A DNA stretch of 55,668 nucleotides from Phocaeicola sp. (GCA_020026175.1 JAHHQV010000013.1:1-55668), one strand, 5' to 3'; counted from the stretch's first letter, positions 1 to 8,651 are shown. Program-made: numbers and translations. The notes: generated from the letters alone by a model not told the origin.

Positions 1-11
1 ACAATGTTATG

Positions 12-42
12 TTGTGCTTTTTGTTGTAAATATGTAATTTTG
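12..42 (+). promoter_or_regulatory. Candidate Bacteroides-type promoter for the lysO genes
   Basis: A -33 TTG (12-14), a 20-bp spacer and a -7 box TAATTTTG (35-42) match the Bacteroides primary-sigma consensus TTG/TAnnTTTG. Transcription would start near 50, leaving a leader of about 140 nt before the first lysO ORF. No recognised riboswitch was seen in that leader. Confidence 0.5.
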
Positions 43-192
43 CAGATATTTCACATAAAGGAATTTTTCGAAAACATATTGCTGAAACAATCGAACGTAT
101 TACATAATGATTTTATGTAAATGTCGTATGTGTGTTGGTTATGATGTTTTTCTGGGTATTGGCTATTTATAATAATAATTATAGTTTGACAG

Positions 193-471
193 ATGTTTAC
201 GGTAATTGGATTTATGGTTGGAGGTATGCTTGTGGGCTTCCTTTTTCGCAGACAGGACTTTTCGTTTATACACAATGTGATAACTGTATTGATATGGATG
301 CTTCTTTTTATTCTAGGTATAGAAGTTGGTGGAAACAGGAGGATAATAGAAGGGCTTGGCACTATAGGTATGGAAGCCTTGTTTATGTCTGCGGCATTTA
401 TATTGGGCAGTTGTATATTTGCATGGGCTTTATGGTATATTTTGTATAAGAAGAAGGGAGGCAAGATATGA
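193..471 (+). CDS. lysO: LysO-family lysine exporter, N-terminal subunit
   Basis: This 92-aa protein has three hydrophobic segments and an internal LLFILGIEVGGN motif typical of the N-terminal third of LysO (formerly DUF340/YbjE), an inner-membrane L-lysine exporter. The next ORF supplies the rest. Its stop overlaps the next start by four bases (ATGA), which implies translational coupling. The two ORFs together encode about 293 aa, close to the 299 aa of single-chain E. coli LysO. As far as I recall, the split is normal for Bacteroidales, so I do not treat it as a frameshift. The Lys-rich C-terminus (YKKKGGK) would lie at a membrane edge. The family is confident; the lysine substrate is inferred from the family. 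Confidence 0.8.
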   Translation: MFTVIGFMVGGMLVGFLFRRQDFSFIHNVITVLIWMLLFILGIEVGGNRRIIEGLGTIGMEALFMSAAFILGSCIFAWALWYILYKKKGGKI

Positions 472-1073
472 AAGGTAGTCTGATTATAGTAGGATTCTTT
501 GCCTTAGGAGTAATGGCAGGAGTAATGCATCTTGTGCCTTTTGACATATCGGACACTGACATCAGCTTTTATGCTTTATGTTCTTTGATGTTTTGTGTGG
601 GATTGAGTATAGGTAACGACCCTCAGACATTGAAGAATTTCCGTCAGCTTAATCCACGGCTTATATTTTTGCCTTTAGCCACTATTCTTGGAACTCTTTC
701 GGCAGCGGCTTTGGTTAGCTTTTTACTTCCTCACCGTACTACTGCCGAATGTATGGCTGTAGGTTCGGGATTCGGCTATTATTCTCTGTCAAGTATCTTT
801 ATTACTCAATACAAGGGTGCCGAATTGGGTACATTAGCATTGTTATCGAATATTTCGCGTGAGATAATCACTTTGCTGGCTGCACCTTTGCTGGTAAGAT
901 GGTTTGGCAATCTTGCTCCTATATCGGCAGGTGGGGCAACTACAATGGACACCACGTTGCCGATAATAACACAGTACTCAGGTCAGCAGTTTGTGGTAGT
1001 ATCTATTTTTCACGGTTTTGTGACAGATTTTACGGTTCCGTTTCTAGTAACATTCTTTTGTTCGTATCAGTAA
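468..1073 (+). CDS. lysO: LysO-family lysine exporter, C-terminal subunit
   Basis: This 201-aa multi-pass membrane protein corresponds to the C-terminal two thirds of LysO. Family-like segments include FCVGLSIGND near residue 44, a glycine-rich GSGFGYYSLSS near residue 98, TTMDTTLP, and a FLVTFF ending. Translation is probably coupled to the preceding small subunit through the ATGA overlap. The two chains most likely assemble into one exporter that protects against toxic lysine or its analogues. Transcription ends at the strong hairpin at 1169-1208, which also serves the convergent mnmD operon. Confidence 0.83.
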   Translation: MKGSLIIVGFFALGVMAGVMHLVPFDISDTDISFYALCSLMFCVGLSIGNDPQTLKNFRQLNPRLIFLPLATILGTLSAAALVSFLLPHRTTAECMAVGSGFGYYSLSSIFITQYKGAELGTLALLSNISREIITLLAAPLLVRWFGNLAPISAGGATTMDTTLPIITQYSGQQFVVVSIFHGFVTDFTVPFLVTFFCSYQ

Positions 1074-1168
1074 CGGAGGTTATCTTCTATAGTGTAGTGT
1101 ATATACATAATTGGGTCAGAAAACATAGTGGCTGGTAGGTTTAAATAAAACGCTTAGTCGCTTTAATC

Positions 1169-1208
1169 AAAACGCCTGGTCGCTTGACTTGAAGCGACCA
1201 GGCGTTTT
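1169..1208. terminator. Bidirectional hairpin terminator between lysO and mnmD
   Basis: Perfect 17-bp stem (1169-1185 with 1192-1208) around a 6-nt loop. An A4 tract on one side and T4 on the other lets it work in both directions between two convergent genes. A partial copy of the left arm (AAAACGCTTAGTCGCTT) lies just upstream at 1147-1163. The arm is nearly identical to that of the hairpin at 11952-11991. Confidence 0.88.
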
Positions 1209-1277
1209 GAATTGGCTATATACAATTAGCATGATGATGTAAAACAATATTCTAAAAGTCGTTTTCACAATACATTG

Positions 1278-1937
1278 TCACTGCTTTTTTGTGGCTCTTA
1301 GTATTTCACGTTTTCCTTCGGGAGGTCCTGGAAGACGCTCTACTATAAATCCTGCCGATTGCAGCATACGTCTTACCACTCCTTTGGCACAATATGTAGT
1401 GAGTATACCTCCTTGGTTAAGTTTGGTGTAAAGATTGTTGAACAAATCCTGGCTCCACATTTCAGGCTGCTTTTCGGGCGAGAATGCATCGAAATATATA
1501 ACGTCATAACCGTTTCTGAAATCATAGTCTGTAAAGTCTCCCTTTATTTTTTCCAGTGTAAAATGTTCGTTTATTTTCTGAGGAGAGTTCCATTGTGCTT
1601 CATGGATACTGTATAAAAGACTGCTTGCTTCCGGAGCTATGATTTCGGGATAGTGAAGCTGCTTGATTGTTTCCATGTCTAGTGGAAACTTTTCTATTGA
1701 TGTGTAGAAAATGTCTCTTTTGCTTGTTTCTGCTTCTATAGCAGTGAGGAATGTATTAAGACCTGTACCGAAACCTATTTCCAGTATATGTGGATTTTTT
1801 ACGGTAGAATGTCTCAGCCCCATGTTTATGAATATATGTTCGGATTCTGTCAATGCACCTTTCACCGAGTGATAGTGTTCATCAATTTCTCGTATATATA
1901 GGGTGTTGCTTCCGTCGGCTGTTTTTTCTATTTCCAT
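1278..1937 (-). CDS. mnmD: tRNA 5-methylaminomethyl-2-thiouridine methyltransferase MnmD
   Basis: This 219-aa SAM-dependent methyltransferase corresponds to the N-terminal half of E. coli MnmC (DUF752/Methyltransf_30). It methylates nm5s2U to mnm5s2U at the tRNA wobble position 34. The SAM-binding glycine motif LEIGFGTGLN lies near residue 51. The acidic motif YDVIYFDAFSPEKQPEMW, near residue 144, is typical of the family. The C-terminus (TYCAKGVVRRMLQSAGF, LPGPPEGKREILRA) also fits. The FAD oxidase half of MnmC is absent, as in other stand-alone MnmD proteins. It is the last gene of the minus-strand operon, 59 bp after the DedA-like gene, and a T9A8 tract occupies part of that gap. Confidence 0.92.
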   Translation of the reverse strand: MEIEKTADGSNTLYIREIDEHYHSVKGALTESEHIFINMGLRHSTVKNPHILEIGFGTGLNTFLTAIEAETSKRDIFYTSIEKFPLDMETIKQLHYPEIIAPEASSLLYSIHEAQWNSPQKINEHFTLEKIKGDFTDYDFRNGYDVIYFDAFSPEKQPEMWSQDLFNNLYTKLNQGGILTTYCAKGVVRRMLQSAGFIVERLPGPPEGKREILRATKKQ

Positions 1938-1996
1938 TGTTAATAGTGTTTTTTTTTAAAAAAAAGAGGTGAGTTTTTTCTGTGTCATTCGGGTCA

Positions 1997-2452
1997 CTAT
2001 CTTATTATTCCCAATGTAGCTGCCACTAGTACGGCATATCTTATCAGTTTTCCTATGGTCATTGATATGGCAACTATAATCACATTGGCTCTCATAAATC
2101 CTAATACAACCAGTATTGCATCGCCTATGACTGGAAGGAATGACAGGAATGCTATCCACGAACCTTTTCCATGAATGAAATTTTCTGCACGGTCCATCTG
2201 CTTTCGGCTTACGCCCAGATATTTTTCTATCCATTCTGTCTTTCCAAGGTGTCCTATCCAATAGCATGTGATTCCTCCTAGAGCATTGCCTGCGGTGGTC
2301 GACAATGTCGACAATACAGGGTCAAGCCCTAATGCTATACATGCCAGCAATACGGCTTCAGAACTGAACGGCAGCACAGTACCTGCCAGAAATGCCGATA
2401 TGAACATTCCTATATATCCCCAATCTGTAAGATACTGAATAAATATTTCCAT
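1997..2452 (-). CDS. YqaA-like DedA/SNARE-associated membrane protein
   Basis: This 151-aa inner-membrane protein has three to four hydrophobic segments and the family patterns of YqaA/DedA proteins: FISAFLAGTVLPFSSE at the N-terminus, GNALGGITCYWIGHLG near residue 56 and a late FLPVIGDAILVVLGFMR. DedA-superfamily proteins are linked to lipid scrambling or transport (undecaprenyl phosphate flipping in some branches); the function of the short YqaA branch is unsettled. It sits 19 bp behind the upstream membrane-protein gene in the purD operon. Family confidence is high, function low. Confidence 0.82.
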   Translation of the reverse strand: MEIFIQYLTDWGYIGMFISAFLAGTVLPFSSEAVLLACIALGLDPVLSTLSTTAGNALGGITCYWIGHLGKTEWIEKYLGVSRKQMDRAENFIHGKGSWIAFLSFLPVIGDAILVVLGFMRANVIIVAISMTIGKLIRYAVLVAATLGIIR

Positions 2453-2471
2453 TGTTTGTGATATGATATAG

Positions 2472-3389
2472 TTATAAGACTAGTTCGGAGGCAGCCATTA
2501 CTGCAACCATTACCAATGAGGATATGAGTATAATGAGTGTGGCTCTGTTGTATAGTTGAGTCATTACATATCCTATCAGTATAGACGTGATAAGCATCAG
2601 CACGGGTATAAGTGAGATGCCGGTAGATGGAATTAATGCCATAACAACCACAAGGTAGCTTCCCACAGTGTTCAGTGCTTTGATGATTGATCTGTTCTTT
2701 ACCTTGTCTTTCAGCGATATTCTTATGGCAGGAATCGCACATGATATGAATATAATGACTGTCACTGCCATACATATCCAGTGCATTGACTTTATGCCGC
2801 CATATCCGAAGGGAGTAATACGAAAGAATTCTGTGACCAGCTCCATCAGCTTGTCCATGTTGTCGGTATATGCATAATATCCTGTCATTATCCATAATGG
2901 TGTGGCAAAGCCTAGAATTGCAGCAAGGATTCCACGCACGTTTATCGACCTCAGCTGTATCATGCATACAAACAATATCGGTATGGCAACAATCAGATTA
3001 TTGTTTACCATACATCCTAGCCCGGCAAATAGGAAGGCATTGAATACATCAAATGGAGGGTTTCTTGACTCGTATCCTTTTATCATAGAGAACATGCTTC
3101 CTATGAATAACAACGGTATGATGCTTCGCAAATCGTGATAGTCGAACGTGAATGACGATGTTGTGTAAATCAGAGAAAAGAATGATGGTGCAAGATATGA
3201 CCTTGTTCTGATTATGGCAAAGGTAGAGTTCAGCCAGATGATGAGATAAGTGGACAGACCGCATATTATAAGACCTGTCAGCTTATAGTAGTCCCCCATC
3301 TGTATTATCCACAAAACCAATGAAACAATAACGGCGGCAGGAAGAGTTGCTCTTCCTGTCGCCATATTATATTGAAAACCTTTGTTCAT
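2472..3389 (-). CDS. Polytopic membrane protein of unknown function
   Basis: This 305-aa protein has about eight to nine predicted membrane segments spread along its length and no signal peptide, metal site or transporter motif that I recognise. Short polar loops such as RTRSYLAPS and GYESRNPPFDVFNA separate the helices. It begins 3 bp after the purD stop, so it is almost certainly cotranscribed with purD. It resembles the uncharacterised integral membrane proteins found beside purD in Bacteroides genomes, which is recollection, not a search result. I assign no function. Confidence 0.7.
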   Translation of the reverse strand: MNKGFQYNMATGRATLPAAVIVSLVLWIIQMGDYYKLTGLIICGLSTYLIIWLNSTFAIIRTRSYLAPSFFSLIYTTSSFTFDYHDLRSIIPLLFIGSMFSMIKGYESRNPPFDVFNAFLFAGLGCMVNNNLIVAIPILFVCMIQLRSINVRGILAAILGFATPLWIMTGYYAYTDNMDKLMELVTEFFRITPFGYGGIKSMHWICMAVTVIIFISCAIPAIRISLKDKVKNRSIIKALNTVGSYLVVVMALIPSTGISLIPVLMLITSILIGYVMTQLYNRATLIILISSLVMVAVMAASELVL

Positions 3390-3392
3390 TGT

Positions 3393-4667
3393 TTATAAAT
3401 CGAAACCTATATCAGAGCGGAAGTACTTCTTCTCAAATTTTATTTTGCTTGCATTTTCGAAAGATTTTGCAAGAGCTTCTGCCTTGTTTGCACCATACGA
3501 ACTTACAGCTATAACTCTACCTCCGGCAGTAACAACCTGTTCGTCCTTTATGGCTGTTCCGGCATGGAACACAATGCTTCCTCCTGCTTTGGCTTCCTCT
3601 ATTCCGCTCATAGGGAATCCTTTTTCGTATGCTTCAGGATATCCTCCCGAAACAAGCATTACGCATACTGCTGCACGAGAATCGAATTCGATTGCCTTTT
3701 CGTTGAGGTTACCTTCGGCAACACCTTCAAGCAAGTCTACAAGGTCGCTTTTTATACGAAGCATTACACTTTCCGTTTCAGGGTCTCCCATACGTACATT
3801 GTATTCTATAACCATAGGCTCGCCCTTTACGTTGATAAGTCCGAAGAATATAAAGCCCTTGTAGTCGATACCTTCTTCAGCAAGTCCTTCTACGGTAGGA
3901 CGGATTATTCTGTCTTCCACCTTTTTCATCCATTCTGCATTGGCAAAAGGAACAGGAGAGATAGAACCCATACCGCCTGTGTTAAGGCCTGTATCACCTT
4001 CGCCTATGCGCTTATAGTCTTTTGCCTCTGGCAGAATCTTGTAGTTCTTTCCGTCGGTAAGAACGAATACCGAACATTCTATACCGCTAAGGAATTCTTC
4101 AATGACAACAGTAGCCGAAGCATTTCCAAACATACCTCCCAACATTTCCTTCAGCTCTTTTTGTGCTTCTTCGAGGGTAGGGAGTATAAGCACACCTTTT
4201 CCGGCACATAGTCCGTCGGCTTTTAGCACATACGGAGCTTCTAGAGAAGCCAGAAAATCAAGACCTTCTTGAAGGTTCTCTGCTGTAATGCTCTTATATC
4301 CGGCAGTAGGAATGTTGTGGCGCATCATGAATTCTTTGGCAAATTCCTTGCTTCCTTCCAATACGGCTCCTGCCTTTGAAGGTCCGATGACAGGTATATT
4401 CTTCAACTCTTCGTCATCACGGAAAAAGTCGTATACACCTTTTACCAAAGGGTCTTCAGGACCTACAACAACCATGTTTATTCCTTTTCCGATAACCAGT
4501 TCTTTTATAGACTGAAAATCATCAGCCTTGATATTTACATTTTTACCGACTTCGCGTGTTCCTGCATTGCCCGGAGCTATGTAAAGCTTTTCAATCTTTG
4601 GACTCTGTGCTATTTTCCATGCCAGCGCATGTTCGCGGCCGCCCGAACCAAGTAGTAATATTTTCAT
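3393..4667 (-). CDS. purD: Phosphoribosylamine--glycine ligase (GARS)
   Basis: This 424-aa cytosolic ATP-grasp enzyme catalyses the second step of de novo purine synthesis: phosphoribosylamine plus glycine plus ATP gives GAR. The N-terminal MKILLLGSGGREHALAWK is the classic PurD start. The ATP-grasp core carries YVLKADGLCAGKGV near residue 145, followed by EEFLSGIECSVF and GLNTGGMG. The ligand-binding stretch VIEYNVRMGDPETE lies near residue 285. Length is normal for the family. It lies 71 bp downstream of the peptidase gene and is followed after 3 bp by a membrane-protein gene. No purine-responsive element is visible in the gap. Confidence 0.97.
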   Translation of the reverse strand: MKILLLGSGGREHALAWKIAQSPKIEKLYIAPGNAGTREVGKNVNIKADDFQSIKELVIGKGINMVVVGPEDPLVKGVYDFFRDDEELKNIPVIGPSKAGAVLEGSKEFAKEFMMRHNIPTAGYKSITAENLQEGLDFLASLEAPYVLKADGLCAGKGVLILPTLEEAQKELKEMLGGMFGNASATVVIEEFLSGIECSVFVLTDGKNYKILPEAKDYKRIGEGDTGLNTGGMGSISPVPFANAEWMKKVEDRIIRPTVEGLAEEGIDYKGFIFFGLINVKGEPMVIEYNVRMGDPETESVMLRIKSDLVDLLEGVAEGNLNEKAIEFDSRAAVCVMLVSGGYPEAYEKGFPMSGIEEAKAGGSIVFHAGTAIKDEQVVTAGGRVIAVSSYGANKAEALAKSFENASKIKFEKKYFRSDIGFDL

Positions 4668-4738
4668 CTTATTGTTTGTTTTTAGTTATAGGTTAGTTGA
4701 GAATGTTTTCCCTATATTTTATTCTTCCTGATTGAATA

Positions 4739-7033
4739 TTATTTTAGGAAATCATCAAAATATCTTGTGATGTGCTCGTGTAGATGTACTCTTTCGGCTC
4801 CTATCATGTTGTGTCCAGATTCTGGATATATGAAGAAGTCGGGATGAGTACCTGCATTAATACATGCACGAAGGAATGTATAGCTATGCTGTGGCACACA
4901 TGTTGGGTCCATGCCTCCATGTATAATCATAAGTCTTCCTTTCAGATTGCCGGCTTTCAGCTTCAGATTAGAACGCTTATATCCTTCCGGATTTGACTGA
5001 GGTGTGTCCATATATCTTTCTCCATACATCACTTCGTAGTACTCCCAGTCTATTACAGGACCTCCTGCTACGCCTACCTTGAATATTTCAGGATATGATA
5101 ACATCAGATTGGTAGTCATGAAACCACCAAAGCTCCATCCGTGTACACCTATCTTTTCTGCATCCACATAAGGAAGTGATTGAAGCATTTTGGCTCCTTC
5201 CACCTGGTCTTTCATTTCTTCTACTCCAAGCTGGCGGAATGTGCAGTTCTCGAAGTCACGTCCTCTGTTATCGCTTCCGCGGCTGTCTACAGTAAGCATT
5301 ACATATCCTTTTTGTGCCATATACAAATCCCATCCACGTGCATCGTAGAAACGTGTATTGTGGATAAGCTGTGCGTGAGGACCTCCATATACGTAGATAA
5401 TGGCAGGATATTTCTTGTTAGGATCAAAATCTACAGGCTTTATAAGGCGATAGTAAAGGTCGGTCTTTCCATCGGCAGCCTTGATAGTTCCTAATGTAAT
5501 TTCCGGCATATTGAACTTGTCTGTCATAGGGTCGGTAGCCGAAAATATATTGGATCCTTTTTTGCCGTTTACAGGAAGTATGCTTATTTCCCTTGCTACA
5601 CTGAATGAGTTGAAACTGTCGATAATATATTTTCCGCTTTCCGAGAGTTGTGCCCTGTGATTTCCGTCTTCTTTGCCTATAAGTGTACGTTTCCCGTTAT
5701 TTATATTAATGCTGAAGATATTAGTTTGAAGCGGAGAAATTTCGGTAGAGGCTATTATTATTTCCTTTTTTTGTACATTGAATCCAAGAATATCCTGTAC
5801 CAGCCATTCTCCCTTTGTGAGTTGTTTCACTTCGAAGTATTCCTTATACTTGTCCATTCCCTCAATCAGGTCTAAAGTAACCTCCTTAGGTTTATTTGTG
5901 TCGAAGAGATATAGATGATTGAATCCGTCTCTCTGGCTCTGGTATATGAACTTGCTGTCATCCCAAGGAAGAAATACTATAGGCTTCTGAGGCTCTACGT
6001 ATTTAGGATGCGATTCTTCATACAGAATTCCAATCATATCGCCGGTCTCGGCATCGTATCTGATAAGCTGGGCATAATCCTGATCTCGATTTACCTCTAT
6101 CACATATATCTCTTTTTCATCTGGCGACCACGAAATGTTTGTAAAGTATCTGTCTGTAGGGTCGGTAGTTTTCAGGTAGATAGTCTTTTCGCTTCTTACA
6201 TCATATACTCCTACGTTAACCTTATGGCTTGTCATTCCGGCCATAGGATATTTGTCGGGTTCAAGAGTAGCAGTACGTGTAGTGGTATTTACCTGCGGAT
6301 AGTCTGTCACCATGGTTTGGTCCATACGATAGAATGCAAGGAAATTTCCTTTAGGACTCCAGAAAGTACCCTTGTAGATTCCGAATTCATTACGGTGTAC
6401 AGATTGTCCGTAAACCAGTCCATTCTTGTCATTGCAATTATCCGAACCTGTAAGTACAGGGTTTATCATTTTGCTGTAGTCTCCTTTGTTAGCTACATAC
6501 AGGTTGTTTCCTACAGTATAAGCCATATATCCGTTCTCTTTGCAGAAATCCAGATTTGTCGGATTTTCACCTTGCAGACAGAACATGTTTACTATCTTTT
6601 TCTGAGCAAAGTCATACCATATCATATACTTCTGACTTTTCTTGCTGTCGCTGTCTTGAATGAAAGTAACGACTTTGCGGTCATGCCATGGCATAGATGC
6701 GTACATCAAAGATTGTAATGGTCTGATTCCATAAGATATATTATATGGTTTTTCGCCGTTTATTAAAGCTTCGTTCACTTCATCCAATGTAACCAGAGTC
6801 TTTTCTTTTCCGTTCTTTACATCAATAGATATAATATTCTTAGCTTCGGTACGTATGCATACATCTCCCCACCATTTTAGTCCAGACATATTTTTAGGCA
6901 CAAACTTGAAATAATTTTTCCCTCCAGGAATAACATCTTGAAGAGTAAATTCTGCTTTTTGCTGAGCCTGTGTTCCATTAGAAACGGTTAGAGTCATCAT
7001 TGCAACAACTGCAAATATTTTATATAGATTCAT
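4739..7033 (-). CDS. Periplasmic S9 prolyl peptidase, dipeptidyl peptidase IV type
   Basis: This 764-aa secreted serine peptidase starts with a signal peptide (MNLYKIFAVVAMMTL, ending in TQAQQ). An eight-bladed DPP IV N-terminal propeller spans about 70-460, and the alpha/beta-hydrolase domain follows. The catalytic triad is readable: Ser634 in GWSFGGF, Asp709 in GGMDPTC and His741 in SGHNM. YVYGGPHAQ supplies the oxyanion region. DPP IV enzymes release X-Pro dipeptides from peptide N-termini and serve peptide nutrition in Bacteroidales. It follows the methyltransferase gene by 10 bp and is read in the same transcript. Length fits the family. Confidence 0.93.
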   Translation of the reverse strand: MNLYKIFAVVAMMTLTVSNGTQAQQKAEFTLQDVIPGGKNYFKFVPKNMSGLKWWGDVCIRTEAKNIISIDVKNGKEKTLVTLDEVNEALINGEKPYNISYGIRPLQSLMYASMPWHDRKVVTFIQDSDSKKSQKYMIWYDFAQKKIVNMFCLQGENPTNLDFCKENGYMAYTVGNNLYVANKGDYSKMINPVLTGSDNCNDKNGLVYGQSVHRNEFGIYKGTFWSPKGNFLAFYRMDQTMVTDYPQVNTTTRTATLEPDKYPMAGMTSHKVNVGVYDVRSEKTIYLKTTDPTDRYFTNISWSPDEKEIYVIEVNRDQDYAQLIRYDAETGDMIGILYEESHPKYVEPQKPIVFLPWDDSKFIYQSQRDGFNHLYLFDTNKPKEVTLDLIEGMDKYKEYFEVKQLTKGEWLVQDILGFNVQKKEIIIASTEISPLQTNIFSININNGKRTLIGKEDGNHRAQLSESGKYIIDSFNSFSVAREISILPVNGKKGSNIFSATDPMTDKFNMPEITLGTIKAADGKTDLYYRLIKPVDFDPNKKYPAIIYVYGGPHAQLIHNTRFYDARGWDLYMAQKGYVMLTVDSRGSDNRGRDFENCTFRQLGVEEMKDQVEGAKMLQSLPYVDAEKIGVHGWSFGGFMTTNLMLSYPEIFKVGVAGGPVIDWEYYEVMYGERYMDTPQSNPEGYKRSNLKLKAGNLKGRLMIIHGGMDPTCVPQHSYTFLRACINAGTHPDFFIYPESGHNMIGAERVHLHEHITRYFDDFLK

Positions 7034-7043
7034 AATTCAATGT

Positions 7044-8588
7044 TTAATCTTGGTTTTCAGTCTCCTGATTTTGGACTCTTCTATGTAGATATCGTGGCCC
7101 TGGAGCTGCTTTTGGACGTCCGTCGTCAGTGGTTTTTCTATTTCGTGTAAAATCTTTTCCATCTCCGGCTTTTCTGCCTATGAATTCAGATTTATTGTCG
7201 TTATCTCTTCTTCTGTTTCCAGCATATCCATTGTCAGAATTTCTTCTGTCATTACCTTTGAATCTTTCTCTTCTGTCGTCATTCTGGAATCTTTCCTTTC
7301 TGTCTTTACCTTGGAATCTTTCCTTTCTGTCGTCATTTTGGAATCTTTCTCTTTTTTTAGGTCTGTCATCTCCAGGTCTGGAGTTTCTGCGTACTGGTCT
7401 TTCAATACGCTCGGTCTTGAAGTCTTTTCCCTCTTCACTTCCACGGAATGACTTGAATTTGCCATCGAATAATTGGTATTGACGGAACTGACATTCCAAG
7501 GAACCGTTGAATAGAGGAATCTTTACTGTAGGTTTCAGTCCTATTTGGTCGAAACATTCATCACGGTAGCTCAATATCCATGCGTCATTACCTGCAAATG
7601 CATGTTTCAGTCTTTCTCCAATCATTTTGTACAATCCAAGAAGGTCGTCCGAAGAGATACGTTCGCCATAAGGAGGGTTTGTGATGATGATGCTTTTTTC
7701 TTTAGGCTGTTCAAACTGTTGGAATGGCTGTATTCTTAGAATGACATCACGGCTTACTCCAGCTGCCTTCACGTTATGGATTGCTATTTCGTTGGCACGC
7801 GGATTGTTGTCGAAGCCATAAATCTTATGGTTGAATTCACGCTCCTGTGAATCGTCGTTGTAGATAGAATCGAAGAGCTGCTGGTCGAAGTCTTTCCATC
7901 TTTCAAAACCAAATTCTTTTCTGAACACTCCCGGAGCTATATTGCGTGCTATCAATGCAGCTTCTACTGGTATAGTACCCGAACCGCACATAGGGTCTAT
8001 AAGGTCACATTCGCCTTTCCAGCCTGTCATAAGAATCATGCCGGCAGCAAGAACTTCATTAAGAGGTGCTTCTACCTGTTCTTGACGATAGCCACGACGG
8101 TGTAATGATTCGCCCGAGCTGTCGAGAGAAAGAGTACACTGATTTTCTGCTACATGGATATTGATTGCAAGGTCAGGGCGGTTGATACGTACAGAAGGAC
8201 GAGAACCAGTCTTTTCGCGGAAATAGTCAACTATAGCATCTTTTACCTTGTATGCCACGAATTTGGAATGACGGAATTCATTCGAGAAAACAACGGCATC
8301 TACACTGAAACTGCTCATGTTGTCGATGTATTGATCCCACTGGATACTTTTTACAGCTTCATAAACCTCGTCTGCCGTATTTGCTATGAAATGCTTTATA
8401 GGCTTAAGTATGCGTATTGCAGTACGAAGGCAAAAGTTTGCACGATACATCATAGCCTTGTCGCCTGTGAAAGAAACCATACGACGACCTATTTCAATGT
8501 TGCTGGCTCCCAGCTCTGTGAGTTCTTGTGCCAATACTTCTTCCAGTCCCTGGAAAGTTTTGGCGATTAGCTCGAATTCTTGATTCAT
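7044..8588 (-). CDS. THUMP-domain RNA methyltransferase (RlmL-N-like) with basic repeat tail
   Basis: This 514-aa SAM-dependent methyltransferase of the COG0116 family is related to the N-terminal half of E. coli RlmKL, which makes m2G in 23S rRNA. A ferredoxin-like/THUMP region covers roughly residues 1-160. The SAM motif DPMCGSGTIPVEAALIA lies near residue 198, and the catalytic NPPY motif is Asn304-Tyr307 (NPPYGER). From about residue 385 the protein becomes an Arg/Lys/Asp/Asn-rich, low-complexity tail containing four ERFQNDDRK-type nonapeptides, probably an RNA-binding disordered extension. The gene has its own promoter, overlapped by two palindromes (8595-8636). The exact rRNA target is inferred. 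Confidence 0.9.
   Translation of the reverse strand: MNQEFELIAKTFQGLEEVLAQELTELGASNIEIGRRMVSFTGDKAMMYRANFCLRTAIRILKPIKHFIANTADEVYEAVKSIQWDQYIDNMSSFSVDAVVFSNEFRHSKFVAYKVKDAIVDYFREKTGSRPSVRINRPDLAINIHVAENQCTLSLDSSGESLHRRGYRQEQVEAPLNEVLAAGMILMTGWKGECDLIDPMCGSGTIPVEAALIARNIAPGVFRKEFGFERWKDFDQQLFDSIYNDDSQEREFNHKIYGFDNNPRANEIAIHNVKAAGVSRDVILRIQPFQQFEQPKEKSIIITNPPYGERISSDDLLGLYKMIGERLKHAFAGNDAWILSYRDECFDQIGLKPTVKIPLFNGSLECQFRQYQLFDGKFKSFRGSEEGKDFKTERIERPVRRNSRPGDDRPKKRERFQNDDRKERFQGKDRKERFQNDDRRERFKGNDRRNSDNGYAGNRRRDNDNKSEFIGRKAGDGKDFTRNRKTTDDGRPKAAPGPRYLHRRVQNQETENQD
7242..7349 (-). repeat. Four 27-bp tandem repeats encoding ERFQNDDRK-like units
   Basis: Four consecutive in-frame 27-bp units within the methyltransferase gene encode ERFQNDDRK, ERFQGKDRK, ERFQNDDRR and ERFKGNDRR. 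Near-identical neighbouring units suggest recent expansion by slippage, so the copy number may vary between strains without breaking the frame. Confidence 0.9.
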
Positions 8589-8594
8589 GATAAA

Positions 8595-8636
8595 AAAATT
8601 ACGTAATTTTATTTTGAGTACAAAATTACGTAATTT
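8595..8636. promoter_or_regulatory. Pair of ATTACGTAAT palindromes, putative operators
   Basis: A perfect 16-bp palindrome AAAATTACGTAATTTT (8595-8610) and a 14-bp copy AAATTACGTAATTT (8623-8636) have centres 27 bp apart. The second overlaps the -7 box of the methyltransferase promoter, and the first lies between the predicted start of transcription and the ATG. This layout suits a dimeric repressor binding two sites. The regulator is unknown. Confidence 0.6.
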
Positions 8637-8651
8637 CAGTCAGTTAATCAA
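8621..8651 (-). promoter_or_regulatory. Bacteroides-type promoter of the methyltransferase operon
   Basis: Read on the minus strand: TTG (8651-8649), 20-bp spacer, TAATTTTG (8628-8621), matching TTG/TAnnTTTG. It lies just beyond the stop codon of the threonine aldolase gene, so the methyltransferase-peptidase-purD group can be transcribed independently. Confidence 0.65.

Noticed and set aside
132..449. Alternative open frame over the LysO N-terminal ORF
   Set aside because: The 193-471 frame carries the LysO motifs and is coupled to the next gene; the other frame has none.
193..1073. LysO split read as a frameshifted pseudogene
   Set aside because: The ATGA overlap and intact hydrophobic design of both parts indicate two coupled genes.
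1949..1965. T9A8 tract between the DedA-like gene and mnmD, with a similar T7A8 tract at 10402-10416
   Set aside because: It could be a slippage site or a weak terminator, but homopolymer runs are common in AT-rich intergenic DNA and no stem is present.
7178..7465. 95-codon open frame overlapping the methyltransferase tail on the same strand in another frame
   Set aside because: It is a by-product of the purine-rich 27-bp repeats; it has no start signal and no family resemblance.
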